From Halobacillus massiliensis (lineage in GTDB: Bacteria > Bacillota > Bacilli > Bacillales > Halobacillaceae), in contig NZ_LT800499.1 of NCBI RefSeq assembly GCF_900166625.1, positions 4,250,253-4,297,267 of the forward strand: DNA of 47,015 bases, written 5' to 3'. The notes under the pieces were generated by a model. The model had not been told where the DNA came from and did not search any database. It saw only the letters and a list, made by a program, of their open reading frames with translations. Positions within the stretch are counted from its first letter, which is position 1. Each line of letters starts with the position of its first letter. Below are positions 25,445 through 34,356 of the stretch, in pieces. The position numbers and the translations under genes were made by a program.

Positions 25445-26398
25445 TTAATCAAACAAAATACTTACGGATTGACGTTCATGGACACGGATTATAGCTTCAC
25501 TGATTAACGGAGCAACAGACAGCTGGGTGATCTTATCAATCGCTTTTTCTTCACCTAGCGGGATAGTGTTCGTTACGACAAGTTCTTTTATGTTGGAGCT
25601 GTCGATACGTTCAATAGCCGGACCAGATAAAACAGGGTGTGTACAGCAAGCATACACATCTTTTGCCCCATTTTCCACTAAAGCGTTAGCCGCAAGTGTA
25701 ATAGTACCTGCTGTGTCTATAATATCATCGATCATAATCGCTGTCTTTCCTTCGATGTTACCGACGATATTCATAACTTCTGCCACGTTTGGACGCGGCC
25801 GGCGCTTATCAATAATAGCAATCGGAGCTTTTAAGCGGTCAGCCATCTTGCGGGCTCTTGTTACTCCTCCATGGTCAGGGGAAACGATTACGACATCCTC
25901 GAAATTCTTCGATTCAAAATAATCGGACAGAATGGGCACACCAACCAGGTGATCAATCGGCATATCAAAGAATCCCTGAATCTGTGGTGCGTGAAGATCC
26001 AGCATAATGACACGGGAAGCTCCTGCCGTTTCAAGAAGGTTAGCTACAAGCTTTGCCGTAATTGGTTCACGGGCGCGTGCCTTGCGATCCTGTCTCGCAT
26101 AGCCATAATAAGGCATAACAATGTTTATACTGCGGGCAGAGGCACGTTTTAATGCATCGATCATAATAAGCAGTTCCATAATGTGCTGATTGACCGGGGC
26201 ACATGTCGACTGAACGACGTAGACATCACATCCGCGAATACTTTCGTCAATGTTGATTTGAATTTCTCCATCACTAAAGCTTGTTACCGTACACTTGCCT
26301 AATTCTGTGCCTATATTCTCCGCAATTTCTTTTGCCAGCTCAGGATTAGAATTGAGAGAGAACACTTTCAATTTAGAATCCTTGTATCCAGTTGCCAT
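25445..26398 (-). CDS. prs: Ribose-phosphate pyrophosphokinase
   Basis: Makes PRPP from ribose 5-phosphate and ATP, the shared precursor for nucleotides, His and Trp. Class I signatures are visible: [12 protein letters not shown] (95-106), catalytic His135 in LDLHAPQI, the KRRPRPN flexible loop (198-204) and PRPP loop DDIIDTAGT (224-232). Length 317 matches. It follows glmU by 14 bp in a conserved pair. PRPP made here is the substrate of Hpt and the effector of PurR, both in this window. Confidence 0.98.
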   Translation of the reverse strand: MATGYKDSKLKVFSLNSNPELAKEIAENIGTELGKCTVTSFSDGEIQINIDESIRGCDVYVVQSTCAPVNQHIMELLIMIDALKRASARSINIVMPYYGYARQDRKARAREPITAKLVANLLETAGASRVIMLDLHAPQIQGFFDMPIDHLVGVPILSDYFESKNFEDVVIVSPDHGGVTRARKMADRLKAPIAIIDKRRPRPNVAEVMNIVGNIEGKTAIMIDDIIDTAGTITLAANALVENGAKDVYACCTHPVLSGPAIERIDSSNIKELVVTNTIPLGEEKAIDKITQLSVAPLISEAIIRVHERQSVSILFD

Positions 26399-26412
26399 GG
26401 ATGAACCCTCCG

Positions 26413-27792
26413 TTAATCTTTTTTATTCGGCTGCATTTTACTAGCGTAGCCTTCTTTATTCGTTTGACGGGAACGAGCGATAGATAATGCTTCTGCTGGT
26501 ACATCTTGATTAATGGTGGATCCAGCGGCTACATAAGCACCTTTTCCAACCGTAACAGGAGCAATTAAATTCGAGTTACAGCCGATAAAGGCATCATCTT
26601 CAATTGTCGTTAAATGCTTGTTAACACCATCATAGTTCACTGTAATTGTACCACAACCGACATTCACTCCGCTTCCCACTTCCGCATCTCCAATATAGCT
26701 TAAATGTGAAGCTTTGCTTCCGTTTCCGAAGGCTGCTTTTTTAATTTCAACAAAATTGCCGACTTTCACATCGTCCCCTAAAGAGGAATCAGGGCGAATA
26801 TGCGCGAAGGGGCCAATCTGCACACGCTCTCCGATGCGGCTGTCCGCTGCAACACTTTGCTTCACCACTGTTCCTGCACCAACACTACAATTCGCAATTG
26901 TTGAATGAGGTCCGACCGTTACATCGTCAGCGATCACTGTCTGCCCTTCTAAAATGGAACCAGGGTAAATGGTTACATCCTGACCAATTTGAACATTAGG
27001 ACCGATATAAGTCTGCTCTGGATCGACAAGAGTAACTCCATTGCGCATATGAGATTCATTAATTCTCTGCTTCATTAACCGTTCGGCTTTCGATAAAGCC
27101 ACACGGTCATTTACTCCTAGAGCCTCTGAGAAGTCCGTAGTCTGGTAGGCACTGACCACTTCTGCCTGATCTTTAAGTATTTGAATAACATCTGGAAGAT
27201 AATACTCTCCCTGTGCGTTATCATTGGAAACATTTTTTAAAGATTCAAAAAGCAGTTCATTATCAAAGCAATACGTACCAGTGTTGATCTCCTGTACAGC
27301 CTGCTCTCCCTCTGTAGCATCCTTTTGCTCTACAATACGCTCGACCTGGCCATTTCCACCACGAATCACACGCCCATAGCCTGTTGGATCTTCAGCATGA
27401 GCTGTTAAAATTGTAGCCTTTGCCCCTTTTTCCAAGTGATGATTTACCATGTTTTGCAAGGTTTCATCCGTTAATAAAGGAGTATCGCCACAAGCAACAA
27501 TTGTAACACCTTGTTTTCCTGCCAGAATGCTTTCCGCTTGCTGGACGGCATGTCCAGTTCCAAGCTGTTCTTCCTGGATTGCATAATGGCTGTTTTTTCC
27601 GAGCTGGTCTTGTACTTTTTCAGCACCATACCCAACAACAGTTATTAATTCATCAAGCTGTAATTTATTCAGTTGGTCAACTACGTGCTGGACCATTGGC
27701 TTTCCGCATACCGGATGCAAAACTTTATAAAGCTTTGACTTCATACGAGTGCCTTGTCCAGCGGCTAATACTACTGCAAATTTTTGGGTCAT
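26413..27792 (-). CDS. glmU: Bifunctional GlmU (uridyltransferase / GlcN-1-P acetyltransferase)
   Basis: Makes UDP-GlcNAc for peptidoglycan and other wall polymers. The N-terminal pyrophosphorylase domain carries [12 protein letters not shown] (9-20). The C-terminal left-handed beta helix (from about 250) shows hexapeptide repeats such as [11 protein letters not shown] and [10 protein letters not shown], and the HLSYIGD and NYDG acetyltransferase segments. The 459 residues match. GGAGG precedes the ATG, and it has its own sigma-A-type promoter. Confidence 0.98.
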   Translation of the reverse strand: MTQKFAVVLAAGQGTRMKSKLYKVLHPVCGKPMVQHVVDQLNKLQLDELITVVGYGAEKVQDQLGKNSHYAIQEEQLGTGHAVQQAESILAGKQGVTIVACGDTPLLTDETLQNMVNHHLEKGAKATILTAHAEDPTGYGRVIRGGNGQVERIVEQKDATEGEQAVQEINTGTYCFDNELLFESLKNVSNDNAQGEYYLPDVIQILKDQAEVVSAYQTTDFSEALGVNDRVALSKAERLMKQRINESHMRNGVTLVDPEQTYIGPNVQIGQDVTIYPGSILEGQTVIADDVTVGPHSTIANCSVGAGTVVKQSVAADSRIGERVQIGPFAHIRPDSSLGDDVKVGNFVEIKKAAFGNGSKASHLSYIGDAEVGSGVNVGCGTITVNYDGVNKHLTTIEDDAFIGCNSNLIAPVTVGKGAYVAAGSTINQDVPAEALSIARSRQTNKEGYASKMQPNKKD

Positions 27793-27824
27793 GAAGCAAC
27801 CTCCATCCTATTTATCCATTATGA

Positions 27825-27853
27825 ATAATATCTTAAATACCGTATGATTTCAA
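27825..27853 (-). promoter_or_regulatory. Sigma-A promoter of glmU-prs
   Basis: TTGAAA (27848-27853), 17 bp, TATTAT (27825-27830) on the minus strand, 32 bp before glmU and downstream of the spoVG terminator. Confidence 0.75.
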
Positions 27854-27892
27854 CAGAGAGCTCGTTCCAAAATAAGGGGATCTCTACTCAAA

Positions 27893-27938
27893 CAAAAAGG
27901 AAGCCCGACCCCCCTTGAAGGTCTGACTTCCTTTTTAA
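27893..27938 (-). terminator. Terminator after spoVG
   Basis: AAAGGAAGTCAGACC pairs with GGTCGGGCTTCCTTT, then TTGTTTG, on the minus strand, just beyond the spoVG stop. Confidence 0.9.
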
Positions 27939-27949
27939 GGAATTCTTAA

Positions 27950-28246
27950 TTAAGAAGCTCCTGCTTCTTCAAATTCTACTTCAGATTCCGCATCACCGGC
28001 ATTGTGATATTCCTCAAGAACTGCTTCCTGAATCTTACCGCGTGTCCCTGAGTTGATAGGGTGGGCGATATCACGGAATTCACCATCAGGAGTACGCTTG
28101 CTTGGCATTGCAACAAACAATCCATTGTTGCCATCAATCACCCTAATGTCATGGACAACAAACTCCTGATCCAAGGTAATAGAAGCAATTGCTCGCATTC
28201 TTCCTTCGGTATTTACGCGTCGCAGTCTTACGTCAGTTACTTCCAT
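27950..28246 (-). CDS. spoVG: RNA-binding regulator SpoVG
   Basis: Small RNA-binding regulator affecting septation and sporulation in Bacillus and virulence in other Firmicutes. The 98 residues match the family from [10 protein letters not shown] through the [20 protein letters not shown] core to [12 protein letters not shown]. The C-terminus is acidic. It has a sigma-H promoter nearly identical to the B. subtilis one. The yabJ (ridA) gene that precedes spoVG in B. subtilis is absent; a repeat cluster takes its place. Confidence 0.98.
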   Translation of the reverse strand: MEVTDVRLRRVNTEGRMRAIASITLDQEFVVHDIRVIDGNNGLFVAMPSKRTPDGEFRDIAHPINSGTRGKIQEAVLEEYHNAGDAESEVEFEEAGAS

Positions 28247-28286
28247 TAAAGTTCACCACCTTTTCCCAAAAAAGAACTTATTAAAC

Positions 28287-28316
28287 CAATTCCACAAGAC
28301 AAAAAGAAAATCCTGC
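28287..28316 (-). promoter_or_regulatory. Sigma-H promoter of spoVG with AT-rich upstream region
   Basis: GCAGGATTT (28308-28316), 12 bp, GTGGAATTG (28287-28295) on the minus strand, matching RNAGGAWWW-N11/12-RNNGAATWW almost completely. The DNA upstream (about 28317-28390) is very AT rich, like the AbrB-bound box ahead of B. subtilis spoVG. Confidence 0.9.
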
Positions 28317-28492
28317 TAATTTCACAAAAAAATTTGAAAGATATTAAAAATTCTAATTTTATAAGTCCTTTTCCTTATGAATTATCCTTTATATAGGTGA
28401 TAAGTATTTATAGGATTTTTATTGCAGGAAAAACCGGTTCTGTTTGCCCTAATTTAGAAAATGAAGCCAGGAATCCTATAGGAAATTTCGTT

Positions 28493-28662
28493 GTTCCGTT
28501 TACCGTGATAAAGAGGATCGGGCCTGGGGAAGCAACTCGCTTTCCATGGGCGAACGGTGAGCTTCCTTGGGCTTTAAGCCCACCGGGTCTCACCTTGTTC
28601 TATCCTCCCATAGGAGTCTCGCCGTTTCCCCCACCCTTTATGTTTATTAAAAATAAAGAAAC
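28493..28662 (+). repeat. Extra subfamily B repeat (B4)
   Basis: Complete B element from GTTCCGTTTAC to AATAAAGAAAC. It and the next B (28712) are each preceded by AATCCTATAG and GGAAATT.C.TTGTTCC, so the pair looks like a segmental tandem duplication that included flanking DNA. Confidence 0.85.
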
Positions 28663-28711
28663 CTTGGAATAGTGAGGGTAAATCCTATAGAAAGTTGTAG
28701 GAAATTCCCTT

Positions 28712-29095
28712 GTTCCGTTTACTTTGATCAAGAGGATCGGGCCTGGGGAAACAACTCGCTTTCCATGGGCGAACGGTGAGCTTCCTCGGGCTTTAAGCCC
28801 TCCGGGATCTCACCCTGTTCTATCCTCCCATAGGAGTCTCGCCGTTTCCCCCGGCCCTTTACGTTTTTTGAGTAACGGAACATTTAAGAGGAGAGGATCG
28901 ATCTCATGAGAGAGCTTACTGAGATTACAGCGTTCCGTTTATACCAACAACGGTAAAGAGGATGGGAAATGGCGAGACTCCTGCAGGGAGATAGAGCTAA
29001 GGTGAGATCCGCGAGTGGAACGAGCTAGCTCACCGGCTCCTCGCGGAAAGCGAGCTATTTCCCAGCCGCTTTTTTCCTGCCCCAGTAAACAGAAC
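28712..29095 (-). repeat. Composite A-spacer-B repeat unit 4 (inverted)
   Basis: B (28712-28881, plus orientation), a 50-bp spacer and A (28932-29095, minus orientation). The A copy is nearly identical to the A copy of unit 2 over most of its length, and this B is nearly identical to the B of unit 2. It lies between the spoVG promoter and the purR terminator. Nothing else is credible in 28400-29156. Confidence 0.85.
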
Positions 29096-29102
29096 TGCCA
29101 TC

Positions 29103-29141
29103 ATTCCCCAGCCGCTTCCTCTTACTACAGTAAACGGAACT
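29103..29141 (-). repeat. Repeat-end remnant
   Basis: CCCAGCCGCTTCC...CAGTAAACGGAACTGC repeats the last 40 bp or so of the adjacent A copy, a short tandem duplication of the element end. Confidence 0.65.
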
Positions 29142-29156
29142 GCGATTTTCTTCCAA

Positions 29157-29203
29157 CGCAAAACAAAAGCCTCTATCCGGAAGATAAAGGCTTTTGTTTT
29201 GCG
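29157..29203 (-). terminator. Terminator after purR (long hairpin)
   Basis: CGCAAAACAAAAGCCT pairs with AGGCTTTTGTTTTGCG, an unusually long 16-bp stem plus inner pairs. The A/T-rich arms would give T-runs in either direction, so it may work on both strands and insulate purR from the repeats. Confidence 0.85.
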
Positions 29204-29209
29204 TAATAT

Positions 29210-30022
29210 TTATTTAAAAAGATTTCCCGGATGGACTTCGATTTTCGGCTGACGGTTATCCACGTTCATAATCTGAACGACCGATACGTAATCATCCACA
29301 ACACGATCTTCTTCTTCATCTTCCGCTTCGGCTAACACACCAATACCGGCAACTTCTGCATTGAATTCCTTTAACAGGCTTCGCATTCCGTTTATCGTGC
29401 CGCCAGCTTTCATAAAGTCATCGATTATACATACTCTTGAGCCTTCGGTCAGTGATCGTTTCGTAAGCACCATCGTCTGGATCTTTCTGGTGGAGCCTGA
29501 AACGTAATTAATGCTTACTGTAGACCCTTCCGTGACTTTAGGGTCACGTCTTACAATAACAACCGGCACGTTCAAGTATGAGGCAACGGCATAGGCGAGT
29601 GGAATTCCCTTAGTCGCAACCGTCATGACAGCGTCTATTTCCTTTTCAGCAAAAGCTGAAGCCAGCAGGCGTCCAATGTTCCGAACGGTTTCCGGCTCTC
29701 CTAATAAATCACTCATAAACAAATATCCGCCCGGAAGAATCCGCTGAGGGTCCTCAAGCCGTTTACACAGTTCCCCCACAAAAGACTTATTGAAGTCTTC
29801 GGAAAAAGCAGGGATGTACTTTACTCCTCCCGCAGCCCCCGGAACGGTCTCAAGACGACCGATCCCTTCCTTCTGGAACATCTTATTAATAATTGCTAAA
29901 TCTTCACTAATAGAAGATTTAGCCGCATCGTATTTTTTTGATAAAAAAGGCAGAGATACCATCTGTCTTGGCTGATCCAGCACATAATGGGTCATCGCCA
30001 CCAGTCGTTCGCTTCTTTTCAT
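29210..30022 (-). CDS. purR: Purine operon repressor PurR
   Basis: Represses purine genes, with PRPP as the anti-repressing effector. It has an N-terminal winged-helix domain (1-75) and a phosphoribosyltransferase-like domain with PRPP loop CIIDDFMKAGGT (198-209). I start at the ATG at 30022 after GAGGTG, since an in-frame GTG at 30031 has no site; this gives 270 residues. Paired PurBoxes overlap its promoter, so it probably represses itself. prs and hpt in this window make and use the effector. Confidence 0.97.
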   Translation of the reverse strand: MKRSERLVAMTHYVLDQPRQMVSLPFLSKKYDAAKSSISEDLAIINKMFQKEGIGRLETVPGAAGGVKYIPAFSEDFNKSFVGELCKRLEDPQRILPGGYLFMSDLLGEPETVRNIGRLLASAFAEKEIDAVMTVATKGIPLAYAVASYLNVPVVIVRRDPKVTEGSTVSINYVSGSTRKIQTMVLTKRSLTEGSRVCIIDDFMKAGGTINGMRSLLKEFNAEVAGIGVLAEAEDEEEDRVVDDYVSVVQIMNVDNRQPKIEVHPGNLFK

Positions 30023-30035
30023 GAAAGACACCTCA

Positions 30036-30085
30036 AAACCCGAATATTATCTTATAATATAACAGATTTGTACGGTTTTATTCAA
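30036..30085 (-). promoter_or_regulatory. purR promoter with two inverted PurBoxes
   Basis: Promoter on the minus strand: TTGAAT (30080-30085), 18 bp, TATATT (30056-30061). PurBox-like AAAACCGTACAAA (30067-30079, minus strand) lies in the spacer, and AAACCCGAATATT (30036-30048, plus strand) lies just downstream of the -10, inverted and 18 bp apart. Each matches AWWWCCGAACWWT at about 11 of 13 positions. The arrangement predicts autorepression. The -35 overlaps the ispE stop. Confidence 0.75.
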
Positions 30086-30948
30086 GTGGTTTCTTTCATT
30101 CCAAGCATTCTGACCATGTAAACTTCTGGACAGAAGCCTTTAAGGCTATTATATATTCGATGCAGCTTTCCATCCTGTGAGACTAAAGCAAATACCGTGG
30201 GGCCGCTTCCGCTCATTAATACAGCCTCTGCTCCAGCCTGCTTCATCTTTTCTTTTATCTGGTTGACTTCCGGGTGCAGCTTCGTTGTTACCCCCTCGAG
30301 TATATTCGATACGTTAGCACAGATATCATCAAAGCTTCCGCGGTAAAGAGCATCAATCATGGCCTTTGTATTTGGATGCTCAGCTTTTTTAATATTAAGC
30401 TTTTGATAGATGGTCTGAGTTGAAACTCCAATCGCAGGCTTTGCGAGCACGACCCAGCATGCAGGGGGTGGTGGAAGCTCCTCTATGATTTCACCACGTC
30501 CGCGGGCTACAGCCGTCCCTCCATATACGCAAAAAGAAACATCAGAGCCGATACGGGCTCCAAGCTCAGCCAGTGTGTCTATGCTGGCATTGATTTTCCA
30601 CAGTTTATTCAGTCCGCGCAGTACAGCAGCTGCATCACTGCTTCCGCCTGCAAGACCTGCGGCTACAGGGATATTTTTTTCAAGGAATATGCGGACACCC
30701 TGTTTTATATTAAAATGATTCTGCATCAATTGAGCCGCCCTGTACGCTAAGTTACGCTCATCGTTTGGCACAAAGCGGCTCTCCGATTCAATTTTTATTT
30801 GACTGCCTGGAAGCAGCTTTAATTCAATGCGATCGGCCAAATCTACTGTCGTCATGACCATTTCTACCTCATGGTAGCCGTCCGGACGTTTATGTAGTAC
30901 GTCAAGAGACAAATTAATTTTAGCCGGTGCTTTTTCTAACACAATCAT
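30082..30948 (-). CDS. ispE: 4-diphosphocytidyl-2-C-methyl-D-erythritol kinase
   Basis: GHMP kinase of the non-mevalonate isoprenoid pathway. It keeps the catalytic lysine segment APAKINLSL (Lys10), glycine-rich loop [15 protein letters not shown] (94-108) and the C-terminal [11 protein letters not shown] motif. 288 residues, normal length. GGGAGG precedes the ATG. It sits between sspF and purR, as in B. subtilis. Confidence 0.97.
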   Translation of the reverse strand: MIVLEKAPAKINLSLDVLHKRPDGYHEVEMVMTTVDLADRIELKLLPGSQIKIESESRFVPNDERNLAYRAAQLMQNHFNIKQGVRIFLEKNIPVAAGLAGGSSDAAAVLRGLNKLWKINASIDTLAELGARIGSDVSFCVYGGTAVARGRGEIIEELPPPPACWVVLAKPAIGVSTQTIYQKLNIKKAEHPNTKAMIDALYRGSFDDICANVSNILEGVTTKLHPEVNQIKEKMKQAGAEAVLMSGSGPTVFALVSQDGKLHRIYNSLKGFCPEVYMVRMLGMKETT

Positions 30949-31068
30949 ACCTACACCTCCCAGGGGACGTAATCTTCTTTCAGCATTGTATCATAAAACA
31001 CAGTTGTGTGGAGAGGCTTTAAGACGGCCCCGTAAGACAAAATCTGTATCCGATGAGAAGATCTGCAG

Positions 31069-31088
31069 ATTAAAGGTTCGCCTTTAAT
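31069..31088. other. Small hairpin between sspF and ispE
   Basis: ATTAAAGG-TTCG-CCTTTAAT is a perfect 8-bp stem with a 4-base loop. No T-run follows, so it is not an obvious terminator. The loop reads CGAA on the transcribed minus strand. It would lie just after the sspF terminator or in a long ispE leader. Confidence 0.45.
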
Positions 31089-31103
31089 AATCCTTCACTT
31101 ATA

Positions 31104-31140
31104 ATAAAAAACCGCCCAGCCAAAAAAGGCTGAGCGGTCA
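31104..31140 (-). terminator. Terminator after sspF
   Basis: ACCGCTCAGCC pairs with GGCTGGGCGGT across TTTTTT, followed by TTTTTATTA on the minus strand. Confidence 0.9.
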
Positions 31141-31143
31141 CCG

Positions 31144-31323
31144 TTACTTTTGGTTATTTATCATTTGTTCTTCGGCCATCTGGATGGCACGTTTCACCAT
31201 GTTACCAGCATCGCGGGTCGTAATCCCGCCCCAGCCTTCTTTTTGAACCGTGTCGTAAAATCCAAGCTCTTTTGCGATTTCCTCTTTCAACGAATCGGAC
31301 ATGATACTTCGTCTGCGTCCCAT
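31144..31323 (-). CDS. sspF: Small acid-soluble spore protein SspF (alpha/beta type)
   Basis: DNA-protecting spore protein made in the forespore. This 59-residue ORF begins [21 protein letters not shown], continues with [20 protein letters not shown] and ends in [12 protein letters not shown]; the LGFYDTV and [10 protein letters not shown] segments are the alpha/beta-SASP signature, and the opening MGRRR is typical of SspF. AAGGAG lies 10 bp before the ATG. Position between veg and ispE matches B. subtilis. I could not pick out a clean sigma-G promoter in the 100 bp upstream. Confidence 0.95.
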   Translation of the reverse strand: MGRRRSIMSDSLKEEIAKELGFYDTVQKEGWGGITTRDAGNMVKRAIQMAEEQMINNQK

Positions 31324-31422
31324 CGTTTTCAGCTCCTTTCGCCATAGCTAACTACGACACTTTTATTATCTGTCGTCTACAGGAAAAGATGCGAGGAAGT
31401 ATTCGGAAATTCTCTATTCATA

Positions 31423-31451
31423 CAAAAAAACAGCAACCCGGGGGTTACTGT
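31423..31451 (-). terminator. Terminator overlapping the end of veg
   Basis: ACAGTAACC pairs with GGTTGCTGT, followed by TTTTTTTG on the minus strand. The 5' arm contains the last veg codons and the stop codon, so the ribosome must clear it before the hairpin can form. Confidence 0.85.
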
Positions 31452-31705
31452 TCCATAGCCATTGATGATAAATCTTCGAAGCTTAGTTCGACTGTCTCTG
31501 TGAGTACATCTGCATAACTATATGACACACGTTCGAAAGCATTTTCTTCTTGGTCCAACTCAACAATAAATACTGCAGGGTATGTTTCTGCAAGAACGCC
31601 AGTGCGTTCAATTGTCTTACGACGTCCACCGTTCGCTTTTAATGTTAAACGTTTACCAATCTGCCCTTCAAGGGATTGTTTGATTTCTACTAACGTTTTA
31701 GCCAC
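31445..31705 (-). CDS. veg: Veg protein (biofilm-related)
   Basis: Highly expressed small protein of incompletely known function; in B. subtilis it stimulates biofilm formation by interfering with SinR. The 86 residues from [15 protein letters not shown] show the family block [28 protein letters not shown]. The start is a GTG at 31705 with AGGTGG upstream; the longer frame to 31741 runs into the promoter. Two sigma-A-type promoters precede it. Confidence 0.95.
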   Translation of the reverse strand: MAKTLVEIKQSLEGQIGKRLTLKANGGRRKTIERTGVLAETYPAVFIVELDQEENAFERVSYSYADVLTETVELSFEDLSSMAMEQ

Positions 31706-31728
31706 TACACTCCACCTCACTAAAGAAT

Positions 31729-31757
31729 AATATATCATCATTTCTGGACAAAGTCAA
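31729..31757 (-). promoter_or_regulatory. veg promoter P2 (proximal)
   Basis: TTGACT (31752-31757), 17 bp, TATATT (31729-31734) on the minus strand, 23 bp before the GTG start. Confidence 0.75.
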
Positions 31758-31769
31758 ATAAAATATTTA

Positions 31770-31799
31770 ATTATACCAATAGGGTAAATTCAATGTCAA
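31770..31799 (-). promoter_or_regulatory. veg promoter P1 (distal)
   Basis: TTGACA (31794-31799), 18 bp, TATAAT (31770-31775) on the minus strand: both hexamers are perfect. About 41 bp upstream of P2. veg is among the strongest vegetative promoters in B. subtilis. Confidence 0.85.
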
Positions 31800-31901
31800 C
31801 ATAATAATTTGTAGATAAGGGTCTAATTTAAGCTTTTTGCATAAAATATTTTCCCTTTAAGCCATATAATTATGGTATTCCCCAGACAATGATTATATTC
31901 C

Positions 31902-32777
31902 TTAATTTTCGACATCTTCAGAGTAAGGCATTCCAATTCGTAAGAGCCCTCGCGTTTGTAGACCTCCTAACCCTTTTTCACCGCTGATTGTATTGCGGAC
32001 CACATCCCAAATGTTTATATAGTCCATAAATGAAGTATATGCGACGCGTGCGGCCACATAGACTGGGTCAATGGCATGAATATTAACGCGTGCAGGGGAG
32101 CTGGCGAAGTTTGCGCCTGCTTTAATAATCGATTCAAAGTGAGATTGGCAGGCACCAGCGAAAATAACAAGCTGGTCAAAATGAGGATAATGCTGACGTA
32201 AGTTACGGACAGCCTCAACAAAATACTTTGAATGACGGTAGGCATCTAAATTTTTAGTAGAACCTTTAGATTTGGAATAAGCATCGTGACCCGTTAATAC
32301 AACAATTTCCGGCTGAATTTTCTTAACAAGGGCCAGTACTTCTTCCGGCATGTTCCTTTCATGAATATACTGTCCATGCACCTGCAGCCCGAGTTGTTCA
32401 TACAGCTGAACACACTTTTTCAAAAACAAGGCATCGCCGTCGATATGAAGAATGCGTGGAGAAATCTGAAAGTAATTGGCTTTCTCTTCCTCGGACTCTA
32501 AATATCCGCTGCTGGCTTCAATATCTCTTTTTTCCTTTAACAGACGATAATCCTGACGAAACAGGCGGTAAGAACAAGCCTCTTGTTTATTAATATGTGA
32601 TTTTCGCTCTTGATATTCAGATCCAGTCACTTTTTTTAAATCTTCCAGGGGAGCATCTACTTCCAGACGCACATTTTCTCCGAGTAATATGACATAGGAA
32701 TCTTCAATCGACTTTACCCGAAAGATTACATCGTGGTTATAGGACTTCCTTGTTACTAGATCACCCTTTGTTAACAT
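31902..32777 (-). CDS. yabG: Spore coat-processing protease YabG
   Basis: Mother-cell protease that trims coat proteins late in sporulation. The 291-residue protein has the family segments VVLTGHDAYSK (159-169, His164) and VIFAGACQSHFES (204-216, Cys210), which suggest a His-Cys catalytic pair. I choose the ATG at 32777 with AAGGTGG upstream over the ATG two codons earlier. A sigma-K-type promoter sits between it and ksgA. Confidence 0.95.
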   Translation of the reverse strand: MLTKGDLVTRKSYNHDVIFRVKSIEDSYVILLGENVRLEVDAPLEDLKKVTGSEYQERKSHINKQEACSYRLFRQDYRLLKEKRDIEASSGYLESEEEKANYFQISPRILHIDGDALFLKKCVQLYEQLGLQVHGQYIHERNMPEEVLALVKKIQPEIVVLTGHDAYSKSKGSTKNLDAYRHSKYFVEAVRNLRQHYPHFDQLVIFAGACQSHFESIIKAGANFASSPARVNIHAIDPVYVAARVAYTSFMDYINIWDVVRNTISGEKGLGGLQTRGLLRIGMPYSEDVEN

Positions 32778-32806
32778 CAGCATCCCACCTTCGTCATACG
32801 CTACAT

Positions 32807-32832
32807 TAGCCTATGCGAAAGTTACAGGTCTG

Positions 32833-32833
<1 letters not shown>
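32807..32833 (-). promoter_or_regulatory. Sigma-K promoter of yabG
   Basis: AC (32832-32833), 16 bp, CATAGGCTA (32807-32815) on the minus strand, fitting AC-N16/17-CATANNNTA. The -35 touches the ksgA stop codon. yabG is a known sigma-K gene. Confidence 0.75.
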
Positions 32834-34258
<1,425 letters not shown>

Positions 34259-34320
34259 CGTACATCCTCCAATTATTACTTGCTTTTAATCTTCCATAGC
34301 ATACCACGTATTAAACATAG

Positions 34321-34356
34321 AAAAAAAGCAGAGGAAAGCTCTCCTCCGCTCTTTTT
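34321..34356 (-). terminator. Terminator after yabE-like gene
   Basis: AGCGGAGGA pairs with TCCTCTGCT, followed by TTTTTTTC on the minus strand, touching the stop codon. Confidence 0.9.

Noticed and set aside
493-29141. CRISPR-like array for the repeated elements
   Set aside because: Repeats are 150-170 bp, few, in both orientations and dispersed between genes; no cas genes are present.
31324-31422. Sigma-G promoter for sspF
   Set aside because: A TGAATA and a GAATACT are present, but their spacing is too short for a valid -35/-10 pair, so I did not call it.
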